Source: an uncultured Mediterranea sp. (GTDB lineage Bacteria > Bacteroidota > Bacteroidia > Bacteroidales > Bacteroidaceae). Taken from it: a stretch of 64,000 bases of DNA. Shown one piece after another: positions 9,133-17,734 of this stretch. The notes under the pieces were generated by a model that had not been told where the DNA came from, ran no database searches, and saw nothing but the letters and a program-made list of their open reading frames with translations. The DNA is taken from NCBI GenBank assembly GCA_945879145.1, contig CAMCUZ010000005.1:1-64000 (forward strand). Reading direction: 5' to 3'. Positions within the stretch are counted from its first letter, which is position 1. The number at the start of each line of letters is the position of its first letter. The translations under genes were made by a program, and so were the position numbers.

Positions 9133-11130
9133 ATGAAATTGAGCAATGTATTGATTATCGGTGTTACTACCGCCACGTTGACAGGCTGTACGTCTAAGAA
9201 AGAGTACGCCTCGTATGAACTCTATCCTGTGCGTCAGGGTAGTCTGACGGAGATGGAATATGCTCCTGAACTTACCCGTTTCCACCTCTGGTCGCCTACC
9301 GCCGACGAGGTGAAAGTGCTTCTCTTTGACGATGGAGAGAACGGTCATGCTTATGAGACCATCAACATGATTCTGGGAGAAGATGGTACTTGGAACGCTG
9401 AGAAGGAGGGCGATCTGAAGGGAAAATTCTATACCTTCAACGTGAAGTTGAACGAGAAGTGGTTGGGTGATACTCCAGGTATCAATGCCCATGCAGTGGG
9501 TGTAAACGGTAAGCGGGCGGCTATCATCAATATGGCTGATACCGATCCCGAGGGATGGTCGGAGGATGTGAGACCTGCCTTGGCTTCGCCTGCTGATGTC
9601 ATCCTCTATGAGATGCATCACCGTGACTTCTCCATCTCGCCCACATCGGGCATTACGAACAAGGGTAAATTTCTGGCTCTTACTGAGGAGGGTACTAAGA
9701 GCCCTGAGGGATGGAGCACGGGTATCGATCATCTGAAGGAGTTGGGTATAACCCATGTCCACCTGCTTCCTTCGTACGACTATGCTTCGGTGGATGAAAG
9801 CAAACTGGAAGAGAATAAGTACAATTGGGGGTACGACCCGCAGAACTACAACGTGCCCGATGGCTCGTACTCAACGGATCCCTTCCGCCCCGAAGTGCGC
9901 ATCCGTGAGTTCAAGCAGATGGTGCTGGCCCTTCATAAGGCAGGCATACGCGTGGTGCTTGATGTGGTCTATAACCACACCTTCAATACCGACGACAGCA
10001 ACTTTGAACGTACCGTGCCTGGTTACTTCTACCGTCAGCGTCCTGATGGCTCATGGGGAAATGCCTCGGGCTGTGGTAACGAGACGGCCAGCAACCGACC
10101 TATGATGCGCAAGTACATGGTGGAATCGGTGAAGTATTGGATTAACGAATATCACCTTGACGGCTTCCGCTTCGATTTGATGGGTATTCATGACATCACG
10201 ACCATGAACGAAATCCGCAAGGCTGCTTCTGAGATTGATCCTACCATCTTCATCTATGGTGAGGGATGGGCAGCTGAAGCACCTCAACTGCCTAACGATT
10301 CACTCGCAATGAAGGCTAACATTTACCGTATGCCGGGTATAGCTGCCTTTAGTGACGAGATTCGTGACGGATTGCGTGGCCCATTCAGCGACAACAAGCA
10401 GGGCGCTTTCCTGGCTGGTCTGCCCGACAATGAAGAGAGCATTAAGTTCGGCCTGGTAGGCGGCATACAGCATCCACAGGTGGATAATGAAGGGGTGAAC
10501 TATAGCAAGGCTCCTTGGGCTGCTCAGCCTACGCAGCTCATCAGCTACATCTCTTGCCACGATGACATGTGTATGGTGGATCGCCTGAATACGAACATCC
10601 CTGGTATCTCTCCCATTGAGGTGGCCAAACTCGATAAGTTGGCCCAGACGGCAGTCTTTACCTCGCAGGGTGTGCCTTTTATCTACGCTGGTGAGGAGGT
10701 GATGCGCGACAAGAAAGGCGTGCACAACAGCTTCCAGAGCCCAGACTCGATTAATGCTATCGATTGGAGTCGCAAAGCGCTGCATGCCGACGTGTTTGCC
10801 TATTATAAGGGATTGATGCAGCTACGCCGTAATCATCCGGCTTTCCGTCTGGGTGATGCAGATGCCGTACGTAAGCATCTGGAGTTCCTTTCGGTTGAGG
10901 GCAGCAATGTGATTGCTTTCCGTCTGAAAGACCATGCCGGTGGTGATGCCTGGAAGGAGATTGTGGTGGTGCTTAACGCACGCACTGAGATGGCTAAGGT
11001 GGAGGTGCCCGAAGGCAAGTACATCGTGGTCTGCCGTGATGGTGTCATCAACGAGCAGGGATTGGGTACTCTTTACGGCCCCGAACTGCAGGTTCCGGCC
11101 CGCTCGGCACTGATTCTCTATCAGAAGTAA
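9133..11130 (+). CDS. pulA: Type I pullulanase (GH13), lipoprotein
   Basis: A 665-residue secreted GH13 enzyme cleaving alpha-1,6 branches in pullulan and branched starch. The lipobox Cys lies in TATLTGC, so it is likely surface-anchored beside the Sus proteins. A CBM48-like domain (about 30-125) has FHLWSPTADEVKVLLF. The pullulanase signature YNWGYDPQNYNVPDGSY follows, then GH13 regions DVVYNHT, GFRFDLMG (nucleophile D348), IYGEGW (acid/base E377) and SCHDD (transition-state D477). It lies downstream of susCDEF but is separated by tRNA-Ala, DUF4286 and ruvC, so it needs its own promoter or read-through from ruvC. Bacteroides Sus uses a GH13 lipoprotein SusG at the surface; this enzyme may play that role. 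Confidence 0.92.
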   Translation: MKLSNVLIIGVTTATLTGCTSKKEYASYELYPVRQGSLTEMEYAPELTRFHLWSPTADEVKVLLFDDGENGHAYETINMILGEDGTWNAEKEGDLKGKFYTFNVKLNEKWLGDTPGINAHAVGVNGKRAAIINMADTDPEGWSEDVRPALASPADVILYEMHHRDFSISPTSGITNKGKFLALTEEGTKSPEGWSTGIDHLKELGITHVHLLPSYDYASVDESKLEENKYNWGYDPQNYNVPDGSYSTDPFRPEVRIREFKQMVLALHKAGIRVVLDVVYNHTFNTDDSNFERTVPGYFYRQRPDGSWGNASGCGNETASNRPMMRKYMVESVKYWINEYHLDGFRFDLMGIHDITTMNEIRKAASEIDPTIFIYGEGWAAEAPQLPNDSLAMKANIYRMPGIAAFSDEIRDGLRGPFSDNKQGAFLAGLPDNEESIKFGLVGGIQHPQVDNEGVNYSKAPWAAQPTQLISYISCHDDMCMVDRLNTNIPGISPIEVAKLDKLAQTAVFTSQGVPFIYAGEEVMRDKKGVHNSFQSPDSINAIDWSRKALHADVFAYYKGLMQLRRNHPAFRLGDADAVRKHLEFLSVEGSNVIAFRLKDHAGGDAWKEIVVVLNARTEMAKVEVPEGKYIVVCRDGVINEQGLGTLYGPELQVPARSALILYQK

Positions 11131-11157
11131 TACCTATTTATATATATAACGTAACGT

Positions 11158-12633
11158 ATGCAACATACCATCACCCTGAGCCAGGCCATTGCCCGCAATC
11201 CACAGCTGCGGTTGGCTGCTCCTGTTGACTTGCAATTGAACGATGGAGAGCAACTGGCTATCGTGGGACCTAATGGGGCAGGGAAGAGTCTGCTAGTTGA
11301 TTTATTAACTGGCAAGCTTCCCCTCCTGCAGGGATTCCCCACATACGACTTCCGTCCGTCGGCCAGCTCCATGGCCTACGATAACATCAAGTATATCGCT
11401 TTTCGTGATACCTACGGTTCGGCAGATGCCAATTACTACTATCAGCAGCGTTGGAACCAGACGGAGCAGGATGATGTCCCTTTGGTGCGTGAACTCCTTG
11501 GAGGGCACACCAACGATGAGGTGTGTAACCGTCTCTTCCGCCTCTTCGGTTTGGAACCGCTGTTGGACAAGAAAATTATTCTCCTCTCCAGCGGCGAGTT
11601 GCGCAAGTTCCAACTCACCAAGGCGTTGCTTTCCTCGCCTCGCATCTTGATAATGGATAACCCCTTTATCGGTTTGGATGCTACTACACGCCAGATGCTG
11701 AGTCAACTGATGGAAGAACTTACCCAACAGCTCCCTTTGCAGATTGTGCTTGTGCTCTCGATGATGGAGGATGTGCCGACGTTCATTACCCATGTGATAC
11801 CAGTGGATTCGATGCGTGTAGGAGAGAAGATGGAACGAAGCAGTTATCTGAAGCAGTTTGCTGTAGAAGATGCTTCACGCCGAGAGAGCGATGAAGTGGG
11901 CTATGCTGTAACTAACAGTCAGGTGGCTGCAGTGCCTTACCAAGGGACAAACTTCAGTGGCAGTGAGGTGGTGAAGCTCAACAAAGTGAGCATCCGTTAC
12001 GACGACCGCACTATCCTGAGTGAACTTGACTGGTTGGTGCAACGCGGTGAGAAGTGGGCCTTGAGCGGAGATAATGGCTCGGGCAAATCCACGTTGCTCA
12101 GTCTAATTTGCGCCGACAATCCACAATCGTATGCTTGCGACATCAGTCTCTTTGGCCGTCGTCGCGGTACGGGAGAGAGCATTTGGGAAATTAAGCAACA
12201 TATTGGCTATGTGAGTCCCGAGATGCATCGTGCTTACCTCAAAAATCTGCCTACGATCGAAATCGTGGCTTCCGGACTGCATGACAGTATCGGCCTCTAT
12301 GTGCGTCCTAAACCTGAGGAGTTGGAGCAGTGTATGCGGTGGATGGAAATCTTTGGCATCGGTGCATTGAAGGAGTGCCCCTTCCTGCAGTTGAGTAGCG
12401 GTGAGCAACGGCTGGCCTTGTTGGCGCGTGCTTTTGTGCGCGATCCAGAACTGCTTATCCTTGATGAACCGCTCCATGGGCTGGACACCTATAACCGCCG
12501 CCGTGTGAAGCGCATCATAGAGGCTTTCTGCAGGCGAGAAGACAAGACGCTGATTATGGTCACCCATTACGCCAACGAACTGCCAAGTAGCATTACTCAC
12601 CGGATTCATCTGAAGAAACCACGTGTTCGATAA
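11158..12633 (+). CDS. ABC protein with two fused ATPase domains (ModF/PhrA-like)
   Basis: A 491-residue soluble protein with two tandem ABC nucleotide-binding domains and no membrane segments. The first (about 1-230) has Walker A GPNGAGKS, signature LSSGELRKFQ and Walker B ILIMDNP, with Asn where Asp-Glu is usual. The second (about 270-490) has GDNGSGKSTLL, LSSGEQRLALLARA and LLILDEP. This layout matches ModF/PhrA-type proteins, whose role is poorly defined and which are not part of a classical importer. It begins 27 bp after the pullulanase gene and ends before a strong terminator. The degenerate Walker B of domain one suggests only domain two turns over ATP efficiently. Confidence 0.82.
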   Translation: MQHTITLSQAIARNPQLRLAAPVDLQLNDGEQLAIVGPNGAGKSLLVDLLTGKLPLLQGFPTYDFRPSASSMAYDNIKYIAFRDTYGSADANYYYQQRWNQTEQDDVPLVRELLGGHTNDEVCNRLFRLFGLEPLLDKKIILLSSGELRKFQLTKALLSSPRILIMDNPFIGLDATTRQMLSQLMEELTQQLPLQIVLVLSMMEDVPTFITHVIPVDSMRVGEKMERSSYLKQFAVEDASRRESDEVGYAVTNSQVAAVPYQGTNFSGSEVVKLNKVSIRYDDRTILSELDWLVQRGEKWALSGDNGSGKSTLLSLICADNPQSYACDISLFGRRRGTGESIWEIKQHIGYVSPEMHRAYLKNLPTIEIVASGLHDSIGLYVRPKPEELEQCMRWMEIFGIGALKECPFLQLSSGEQRLALLARAFVRDPELLILDEPLHGLDTYNRRRVKRIIEAFCRREDKTLIMVTHYANELPSSITHRIHLKKPRVR

Positions 12634-12657
12634 TAAGGTTATTACAGGTTCTTCTAT

Positions 12658-12698
12658 AAAAAAAGGATGCAAATTTGCAGGTTTGCATCCTTTTTTTT
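12658..12698. terminator. Bidirectional intrinsic terminator
   Basis: A 9-bp perfect stem GGATGCAAA/TTTGCATCC around an 8-base loop is flanked by A7 on the left and T8 on the right. It ends the ABC gene transcript and precedes the separate start of the sulfatase-like gene. Confidence 0.88.
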
Positions 12699-12699
12699 A

Positions 12700-12707
12700 T
12701 ACCTTTG
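12700..12707 (+). promoter_or_regulatory. Putative -7 box for the LtaS-like gene
   Basis: TACCTTTG matches TAnnTTTG directly after the terminator T-run and 41 bp before the ATG at 12749. The nearest upstream TTTG sits inside the terminator stem at 22-bp spacing, slightly long. Confidence 0.4.
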
Positions 12708-12748
12708 CCACAACTTTTGGTGGATTTACCTTATTTATTCTGACAAAA

Positions 12749-14656
12749 ATGAAACAAAGACTATACCTGTTTTTTAAGACTTACTTGCTGTTGCTGCTGC
12801 TGATGGTGGTGCAGAAACCGCTTTTTATGGCATATCACCACGATTTATATACTGATGTTTCGTGGATGGACTGGTTGCGAGTGATTTGGCATGGCTTAGT
12901 GATTGACCGCTCATTGGCAGCCTATTTTACGGTTATTCCAGGATTTTTGCTCGTCCTCTCAGCGTGGAGTTCGGCCAAATGGCTACACCGGGTGTGGCGT
13001 GGGTATCACGTGTTGATATCTATGTTGATAGGACTCATCTTAATCGTTGATATGGCGCTCTACAGCTATTGGGGATTCCGGCTTGACACTACACCACTCT
13101 TCTATTTCTTCTCTTCCCCCAAGGATGCACTGGCCAGTGTCGAGAACTGGATGGTTATAGTTTTTCCTCTGCTCTTTGTGGCGGTTGCTTTGAGTTGCTA
13201 CTTATTGCAGTATTATTTCCTTTGTTCTGAACGACAACTGGCTAAGCTTCGTTTGCCTTATCAAAGACTGAGAGTAAGTGGTGTGTTGCTGCTTTTGACG
13301 GGACTACTCTTCATTCCCATTCGAGGTGGTGTCACCGTATCCACGATGAATACCGGTAAGGCCTACTTCAGTGCAAACAATCGCCTGAACCATGCAGCGG
13401 TTAACCCAGCCTTCAGCTTGATGGAGTCGTTGGCTAAACAGAATAACTTTGCCGAGCAATATCGTTTCATGAAAGATGAAGAGGCCAATAACCTCTTCCT
13501 GCAGTTGGCCGATACCACGCAGGTGGAACCTCTTGCTCTTGTTGATACTATTGCAGCATCCGACTCACTCCGGAGGCTTTTCCGCATGGAGCGTCCTGAT
13601 ATCTATATCGTCATCATGGAGAGTTTCTCCTCACACCTGATGAAATCATTGGGCGGTGAAGCCGATGTTGCTGTCTGTCTGGACCGATTGGCCGACGAAG
13701 GGGTACTCTTTACTCACTTCTTTGCAAACAGCTTCCGGACCGACCGTGGTCTGGTCTCCATTCTAAGCGGTTATCCTGCACAGCCCACTACGAGTTTGAT
13801 GAAGTATCCGCGTAAGACGCAGTCCCTTCCCTCTATTGCACGCTCGTTACAAGAGGTAGGCTATGCTACCCAGTATTACTATGGTGGAGATGCAGACTTT
13901 ACCAATATGCGTTCCTATCTAGTCTCTGGGGGATATGAAACAATCATTTCTGACCAGGACTTCCCCATCGGTGACCGTTTGAGTAAGTGGGGAGTACACG
14001 ATCACTTGCTCTTTCGACGTGTGATAAATGATTTGCAACAAGCTATACCTTCCGACCAATCAGGTAGAGGCAAAGCCGCTGAACAGCAACCGAAACTGAC
14101 CGTTATCCAAACCAGTAGCAGTCACGAACCTTTTGAAGTGCCCTATGAACGGCTGAACAATCCACGTCTGAATGCTTTTGCATACTCAGATAGCTGCATT
14201 GGTCATTTCATAGATGAACTTCGTAAGTTGCCGTTGTGGAAGAAGAGTGTCGTGTTGCTGTTTACTGACCAGTTAGGTTGCTACCCTGAACTGATTGACA
14301 ACTTTAGCGTGAATCGCTATCAGATTCCACTCCTCATGGTGGGTGGAGCTGTCAAGGAACCCCGTCGTATAGCGGTTTATGGTTCGCAGCAGGATATAGC
14401 TGCTACCTTGTTGGCTCAGCTTGGACTGGATCATAGCGCTTTCCGCTTTAGCAAAGACCTACTCCATCCTGCTGCTCCTCACTTTGCCTTCTTTACTATG
14501 CCCGATGGTTTCGGCATGGTGACACCTGACAATGCGCTGATTTTCGATTGCCAGTCGGATAGGGTAGTTGTGGATGAAGGTAGTTTGCCTGGACGCAACC
14601 TCTCCTTAGGTAAAGCCTACCTGCAGATACTTTACGACGATATAGCCCAACGATAA
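12749..14656 (+). CDS. LtaS-like sulfatase-fold membrane phosphotransferase
   Basis: A 635-residue protein with about five N-terminal membrane helices (to about residue 195) and a large periplasmic alkaline-phosphatase/sulfatase-fold domain. The start of that domain is marked by DIYIVIMESFSSHLM (metal Glu), the likely Thr nucleophile by SFRTDRGLVSILSGYPAQP, and a metal-site His by QTSSSHEPF. Family members transfer glycerol-phosphate or phosphoethanolamine groups; in a Gram-negative Bacteroidales the product is unknown and may be a modified lipid A or glycan. I use ATG 12749 because the longer frame starting at 12623 runs through the terminator. A PAP2 phosphatase follows 21 bp later, which suggests a shared lipid-linked pathway. 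Confidence 0.85.
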   Translation: MKQRLYLFFKTYLLLLLLMVVQKPLFMAYHHDLYTDVSWMDWLRVIWHGLVIDRSLAAYFTVIPGFLLVLSAWSSAKWLHRVWRGYHVLISMLIGLILIVDMALYSYWGFRLDTTPLFYFFSSPKDALASVENWMVIVFPLLFVAVALSCYLLQYYFLCSERQLAKLRLPYQRLRVSGVLLLLTGLLFIPIRGGVTVSTMNTGKAYFSANNRLNHAAVNPAFSLMESLAKQNNFAEQYRFMKDEEANNLFLQLADTTQVEPLALVDTIAASDSLRRLFRMERPDIYIVIMESFSSHLMKSLGGEADVAVCLDRLADEGVLFTHFFANSFRTDRGLVSILSGYPAQPTTSLMKYPRKTQSLPSIARSLQEVGYATQYYYGGDADFTNMRSYLVSGGYETIISDQDFPIGDRLSKWGVHDHLLFRRVINDLQQAIPSDQSGRGKAAEQQPKLTVIQTSSSHEPFEVPYERLNNPRLNAFAYSDSCIGHFIDELRKLPLWKKSVVLLFTDQLGCYPELIDNFSVNRYQIPLLMVGGAVKEPRRIAVYGSQQDIAATLLAQLGLDHSAFRFSKDLLHPAAPHFAFFTMPDGFGMVTPDNALIFDCQSDRVVVDEGSLPGRNLSLGKAYLQILYDDIAQR

Positions 14657-14677
14657 TCCTCTATCCCTAATAGCGCT

Positions 14678-15403
14678 ATGAATATACTCCTTGCAACCCT
14701 ACTAGATAGTGGCATTTTGAATCAGCTAGTTCAGTTGGATACCGAACTCTTTCTTTTCTTCAATAGCCTACATACTACGTACTTTGATCCCTTTATGAAA
14801 CTCTATAGCAGCAAGCTGGTCTGGGTGCCGCTTTATGCCTCGTTAGTATATGTGCTATGGCGCAATCTGTCGGGGCACCAGTTCTTCTGTGGATTGGTGT
14901 GTGTGGCTCTAGTTATTCTCTTTGCTGACCAGGTGAGCGCCTCGTTGATTCGTCCCTATGTGGCTCGTCTGCGTCCAGCTAATCCTGATAACCCGATTGC
15001 CCCGCTGGTACATATCGTAGATGGATATCGGGGCGGTCGCTTCAGCTTTCCCTCCTGCCATGCTGCCAATACGGTAGGTCTGGCTGTTTATGTTGCCCTC
15101 TTGCTGCGCCATCGTGGGCTTTCCTTCTTTCTCATGGGGTGGGCCTTGCTGACCTGCTATTCGCGTATCTACCTCGGTGTTCACTATCCAGGTGACCTGC
15201 TGGTAGGCGGAGTGATTGGTGCAGCCGGGGCCTATCTGATGTATCGTCTTTTTATCCTGGCTATGTACTTCATTTCCGAAAAGCCACGATTATCGAGGGG
15301 TAATCAGTCACTATTTACTCATCCGCTACATGGTATCTATTGGCCTATGGTAGTGGGCCTACTGACGATTGTAGGCATTGCATGTTACAGTGCATGGTGC
15401 TAA
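14678..15403 (+). CDS. PAP2-family lipid phosphatase
   Basis: A 241-residue integral membrane phosphatase. The PAP2 active-site motifs are present in order: RPYVARLRPANP (C1-like), FSFPSCHAAN (C2, with His) and SRIYLGVHYPGDLL (C3, with nucleophilic His). Around five membrane helices surround them, with the active site on the periplasmic face. Family members dephosphorylate phosphatidic acid, undecaprenyl pyrophosphate or lipid A. It sits 21 bp behind the LtaS-like gene and likely shares its transcript, so it may recycle a lipid by-product of that enzyme. Exact substrate unknown. Confidence 0.88.
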   Translation: MNILLATLLDSGILNQLVQLDTELFLFFNSLHTTYFDPFMKLYSSKLVWVPLYASLVYVLWRNLSGHQFFCGLVCVALVILFADQVSASLIRPYVARLRPANPDNPIAPLVHIVDGYRGGRFSFPSCHAANTVGLAVYVALLLRHRGLSFFLMGWALLTCYSRIYLGVHYPGDLLVGGVIGAAGAYLMYRLFILAMYFISEKPRLSRGNQSLFTHPLHGIYWPMVVGLLTIVGIACYSAWC

Positions 15404-15427
15404 CTGCTGCTTAATGGGTGAAAACCA

Positions 15428-15484
15428 TTCGAGGTGGCACCTTGGAGTTTGGACTCCTCAGGTGCCACCTCGAAAGTTTTTATA
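15428..15484. terminator. Large terminator hairpin between convergent genes
   Basis: A 15-bp perfect stem (15428-15442 with 15460-15474) encloses a smaller GGAGT/ACTCC hairpin; GTTTTT follows on the plus strand. It lies between the PAP2 gene and the 3' end of gdhA and could stop transcription from both sides. Confidence 0.85.
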
Positions 15485-15496
15485 AAAACATGCTTC

Positions 15497-16834
15497 TTAT
15501 ACAATACCTTGCGCCATCATAGCTTTGGCAACTTTCATGAAGCCGGCAATGTTGGCACCCTTCACGTAGTTGATGTAGCCATCAGGCTCAGTGCCATACT
15601 TCACGCAATTCTCGTGAATATTCTCCATAATGTAGTGCAGTTTGGCATCCACCTCTTCACTGCTCCATGATAGACGCTCAGAGTTCTGGGTCATTTCCAA
15701 TCCTGATACCGAAACCCCACCGGCATTAGAGGCTTTTCCTGGAGCATAGAGTATCTTGGCTTCCTGGAACACCTTGATGGCTTCGGGGGTAGAGGGCATG
15801 TTGGCACCTTCACTCACGGCAATCACGCCATTGGCTATCAGTTGACGAGCCTGGTCACCGTTGATTTCGTTTTGTGTAGCACAGGGTAGGGCTATGTCGG
15901 CCTTTTCTCCCCAGGGCTTTGCACCTTCTACGTACTTCACGCCAGGATACTGTTCTGCATATTCGCGGATGCGGCCACGGTAGAGATTCTTCAGTTCCAT
16001 GATGTAGTCCAACTTCTCGCGGTCAATGCCTTCGGGGTCATAGACATAACCATCAGAGTCGCTCATGGTGAGCACCTTTCCGCCCATCTGGAGCACCTTT
16101 TCTGCCGTGTATTGGGCTACGTTTCCAGCTCCGGAAATCAAGACAGACTTGCCCTGCAGGTCCATGCCACGGGTCTTCAGCATCTCCAAGAGGAAATAGA
16201 CGTTACCATAACCTGTAGCTTCGGGACGAATCAGAGAACCTCCAAACTCGCGGCCCTTACCGGTAAGTACACCGCTGAATTCGCGAGTCAATTTCTTGTA
16301 CATACCAAACATGTAGCCCACTTCACGGCCACCTACGCCGATATCACCAGCAGGTACGTCCACATCGGGACCTATATGGCGCCAGAGCTCCAACATGAAG
16401 GCCTGACAGAAACGCATCACTTCTGCATTGCTCTTGCCTCGGGGCGAGAAGTCAGAACCACCCTTGCCACCTCCCATGGGAAGCGTGGTAAGTGAATTCT
16501 TGAAAGTTTGTTCGAAAGCCAAGAACTTCAGGATGCCCAGATTCACTGAGGCATGGAAGCGGATACCGCCCTTGTAGGGGCCAATGGCATTGTTGTGCTG
16601 TACGCGGTAACCCATGTTGGTGCGTACGTTGCCTTGGTCGTCAACCCACGTGACGCGGAACTGATAGATGCGGTCAGGGATGCAAAGGCGCTCAATCAGG
16701 TTGGCCTTGTCAAACTCAGGATGTTTGTTGTACTCTTCTTCGATGGTTCCTAATACCTCTTCTACTGCTTGATGATACTCGGGCTCTCCTGGAAACCGTC
16801 TTTTCAAATCTTCTAATACGTTAGCTGCATTCAT
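15497..16834 (-). CDS. gdhA: NADP-type glutamate dehydrogenase
   Basis: A 445-residue hexameric-type enzyme that makes glutamate from 2-oxoglutarate and ammonia, a main nitrogen entry point in Bacteroides. Visible are the substrate-binding PMGGGKGGSDF with catalytic Lys, the DVDVPAGDIGVGGREVGYM stretch, and the Rossmann-type nucleotide site SVLISGAGNVAQYTAEK. I start at ATG 16834 (MNAANVLEDLKRRF), giving the standard family length; the frame remains open further upstream but crosses the promoter at 16888. The cofactor is inferred from length and family, not proven. Confidence 0.95.
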   Translation of the reverse strand: MNAANVLEDLKRRFPGEPEYHQAVEEVLGTIEEEYNKHPEFDKANLIERLCIPDRIYQFRVTWVDDQGNVRTNMGYRVQHNNAIGPYKGGIRFHASVNLGILKFLAFEQTFKNSLTTLPMGGGKGGSDFSPRGKSNAEVMRFCQAFMLELWRHIGPDVDVPAGDIGVGGREVGYMFGMYKKLTREFSGVLTGKGREFGGSLIRPEATGYGNVYFLLEMLKTRGMDLQGKSVLISGAGNVAQYTAEKVLQMGGKVLTMSDSDGYVYDPEGIDREKLDYIMELKNLYRGRIREYAEQYPGVKYVEGAKPWGEKADIALPCATQNEINGDQARQLIANGVIAVSEGANMPSTPEAIKVFQEAKILYAPGKASNAGGVSVSGLEMTQNSERLSWSSEEVDAKLHYIMENIHENCVKYGTEPDGYINYVKGANIAGFMKVAKAMMAQGIV

Positions 16835-16887
16835 AATTTTACATATCTTTTGTTTGATTGTTGTTGCTAAATTGTTGTTTGCGGTGG

Positions 16888-16918
16888 CAAAAGTACATAG
16901 AAAAATCAAACTAGCAAA
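16888..16918 (-). promoter_or_regulatory. gdhA promoter
   Basis: On the minus strand TTTG, 19 bp, then TACTTTTG: a full match to the Bacteroidetes -33/-7 consensus with ideal spacing. The -7 box is 53 bp before the gdhA ATG. Confidence 0.8.
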
Positions 16919-16991
16919 CATTTTATAAAGAAAATGCACGAAAAAGATTAAAATTGTTATTTTTGTATCTTTATACGCATCCAGCATGATG

Positions 16992-17036
16992 AAAAAACAG
17001 CCGCTGTAAGCTATTTGAGAAGCTTTACAGCGGCTG
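16992..17036 (-). terminator. Terminator of the glyS-FKBP transcript
   Basis: CAGCCGCTGTAA pairs with TTACAGCGGCTG (12 bp) and is followed on the minus strand by TTTTTT. It lies 28 bp beyond the FKBP-like gene's stop. Confidence 0.88.
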
Positions 17037-17063
17037 ATGTGGCCTATGTGTATGCGGAGATGC

Positions 17064-17690
17064 TTATTCTAACGTAATAGCTACCAGTTCCACATCGAAG
17101 GTCAGAGCAGAGTAGCCTGGGATGCTTCCACTGCCCGTCGTTCCGTATGCGCAGGTATGTGGAATGTAGAGCATCCACCGCTCACCAGTGCGCATCAGTT
17201 GCAGTGCAGCAGTCCAACCGCTGATAACTTGCGATACACCAAATTCTGTTGGCGAATCCGTAGCTTGTGGCTTATACTCTTCAGGGTTGATGATACCTTG
17301 GTAGGTCGCGGGGAAGCCTGTGAAGTTGCCATCGAAACGGTTACCGGTAATCAACGTACCATAATAAAAGGTGGATACCTGTTCGGTATAGAGCGGACGA
17401 CGACCTTCAGGGACGGCACGGAGCTTTTTACAATAGATGTAGCAGGTCTCCTCGTTCGTGCTTGCTGCAGGAACGTAGATTGAGAAGAGCTGTCCTATCG
17501 GCATCTTATCAGCCTGCTCAATGGTGGCGACGGTAACATTGCCCGTCAAGGCGCTGATTGAGTCGATAAAGGCTTCGTTGCGCTCCTGCCAGTTATCGTA
17601 GATAGTAGGCTCTGTCACTTCATCACATGCGGTAAAGAGCGCACTAAGGCTCAGCAAGGCTACAGCTACCCATGAAAATAGTTGCTTCAT
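17064..17690 (-). CDS. FKBP-type peptidyl-prolyl isomerase lipoprotein
   Basis: A 208-residue lipoprotein (lipobox Cys in SLSALFTAC) with a C-terminal FKBP-like domain, about 95-208. Diagnostic stretches are YYGTLITGNRFDGN, VSQVISGWTAALQLMRTGE, WMLYIPHTCAYG and YSALTFDVELVAI, matching the FKBP pattern of variant VIxGW, YIP and LxFxVEL segments. It should assist folding of envelope proteins in the periplasm. The gene follows glyS by 44 bp in the same direction and ends at a strong terminator, so the two are likely co-transcribed. Confidence 0.85.
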   Translation of the reverse strand: MKQLFSWVAVALLSLSALFTACDEVTEPTIYDNWQERNEAFIDSISALTGNVTVATIEQADKMPIGQLFSIYVPAASTNEETCYIYCKKLRAVPEGRRPLYTEQVSTFYYGTLITGNRFDGNFTGFPATYQGIINPEEYKPQATDSPTEFGVSQVISGWTAALQLMRTGERWMLYIPHTCAYGTTGSGSIPGYSALTFDVELVAITLE

Positions 17691-17734
17691 TGTTGTTTGA
17701 TCTTTAAAGTCAAAGTGGTTTCCGAATGTTCCTA

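Noticed and set aside
12623-12748. An N-terminal extension of the LtaS-like gene.
   Set aside because: It runs through a strong bidirectional terminator and a promoter-like box; the ATG at 12749 leads straight into a membrane helix.
16835-16987. An extended start for gdhA.
   Set aside because: It covers a full consensus promoter at 16888-16918 and exceeds the usual family length.
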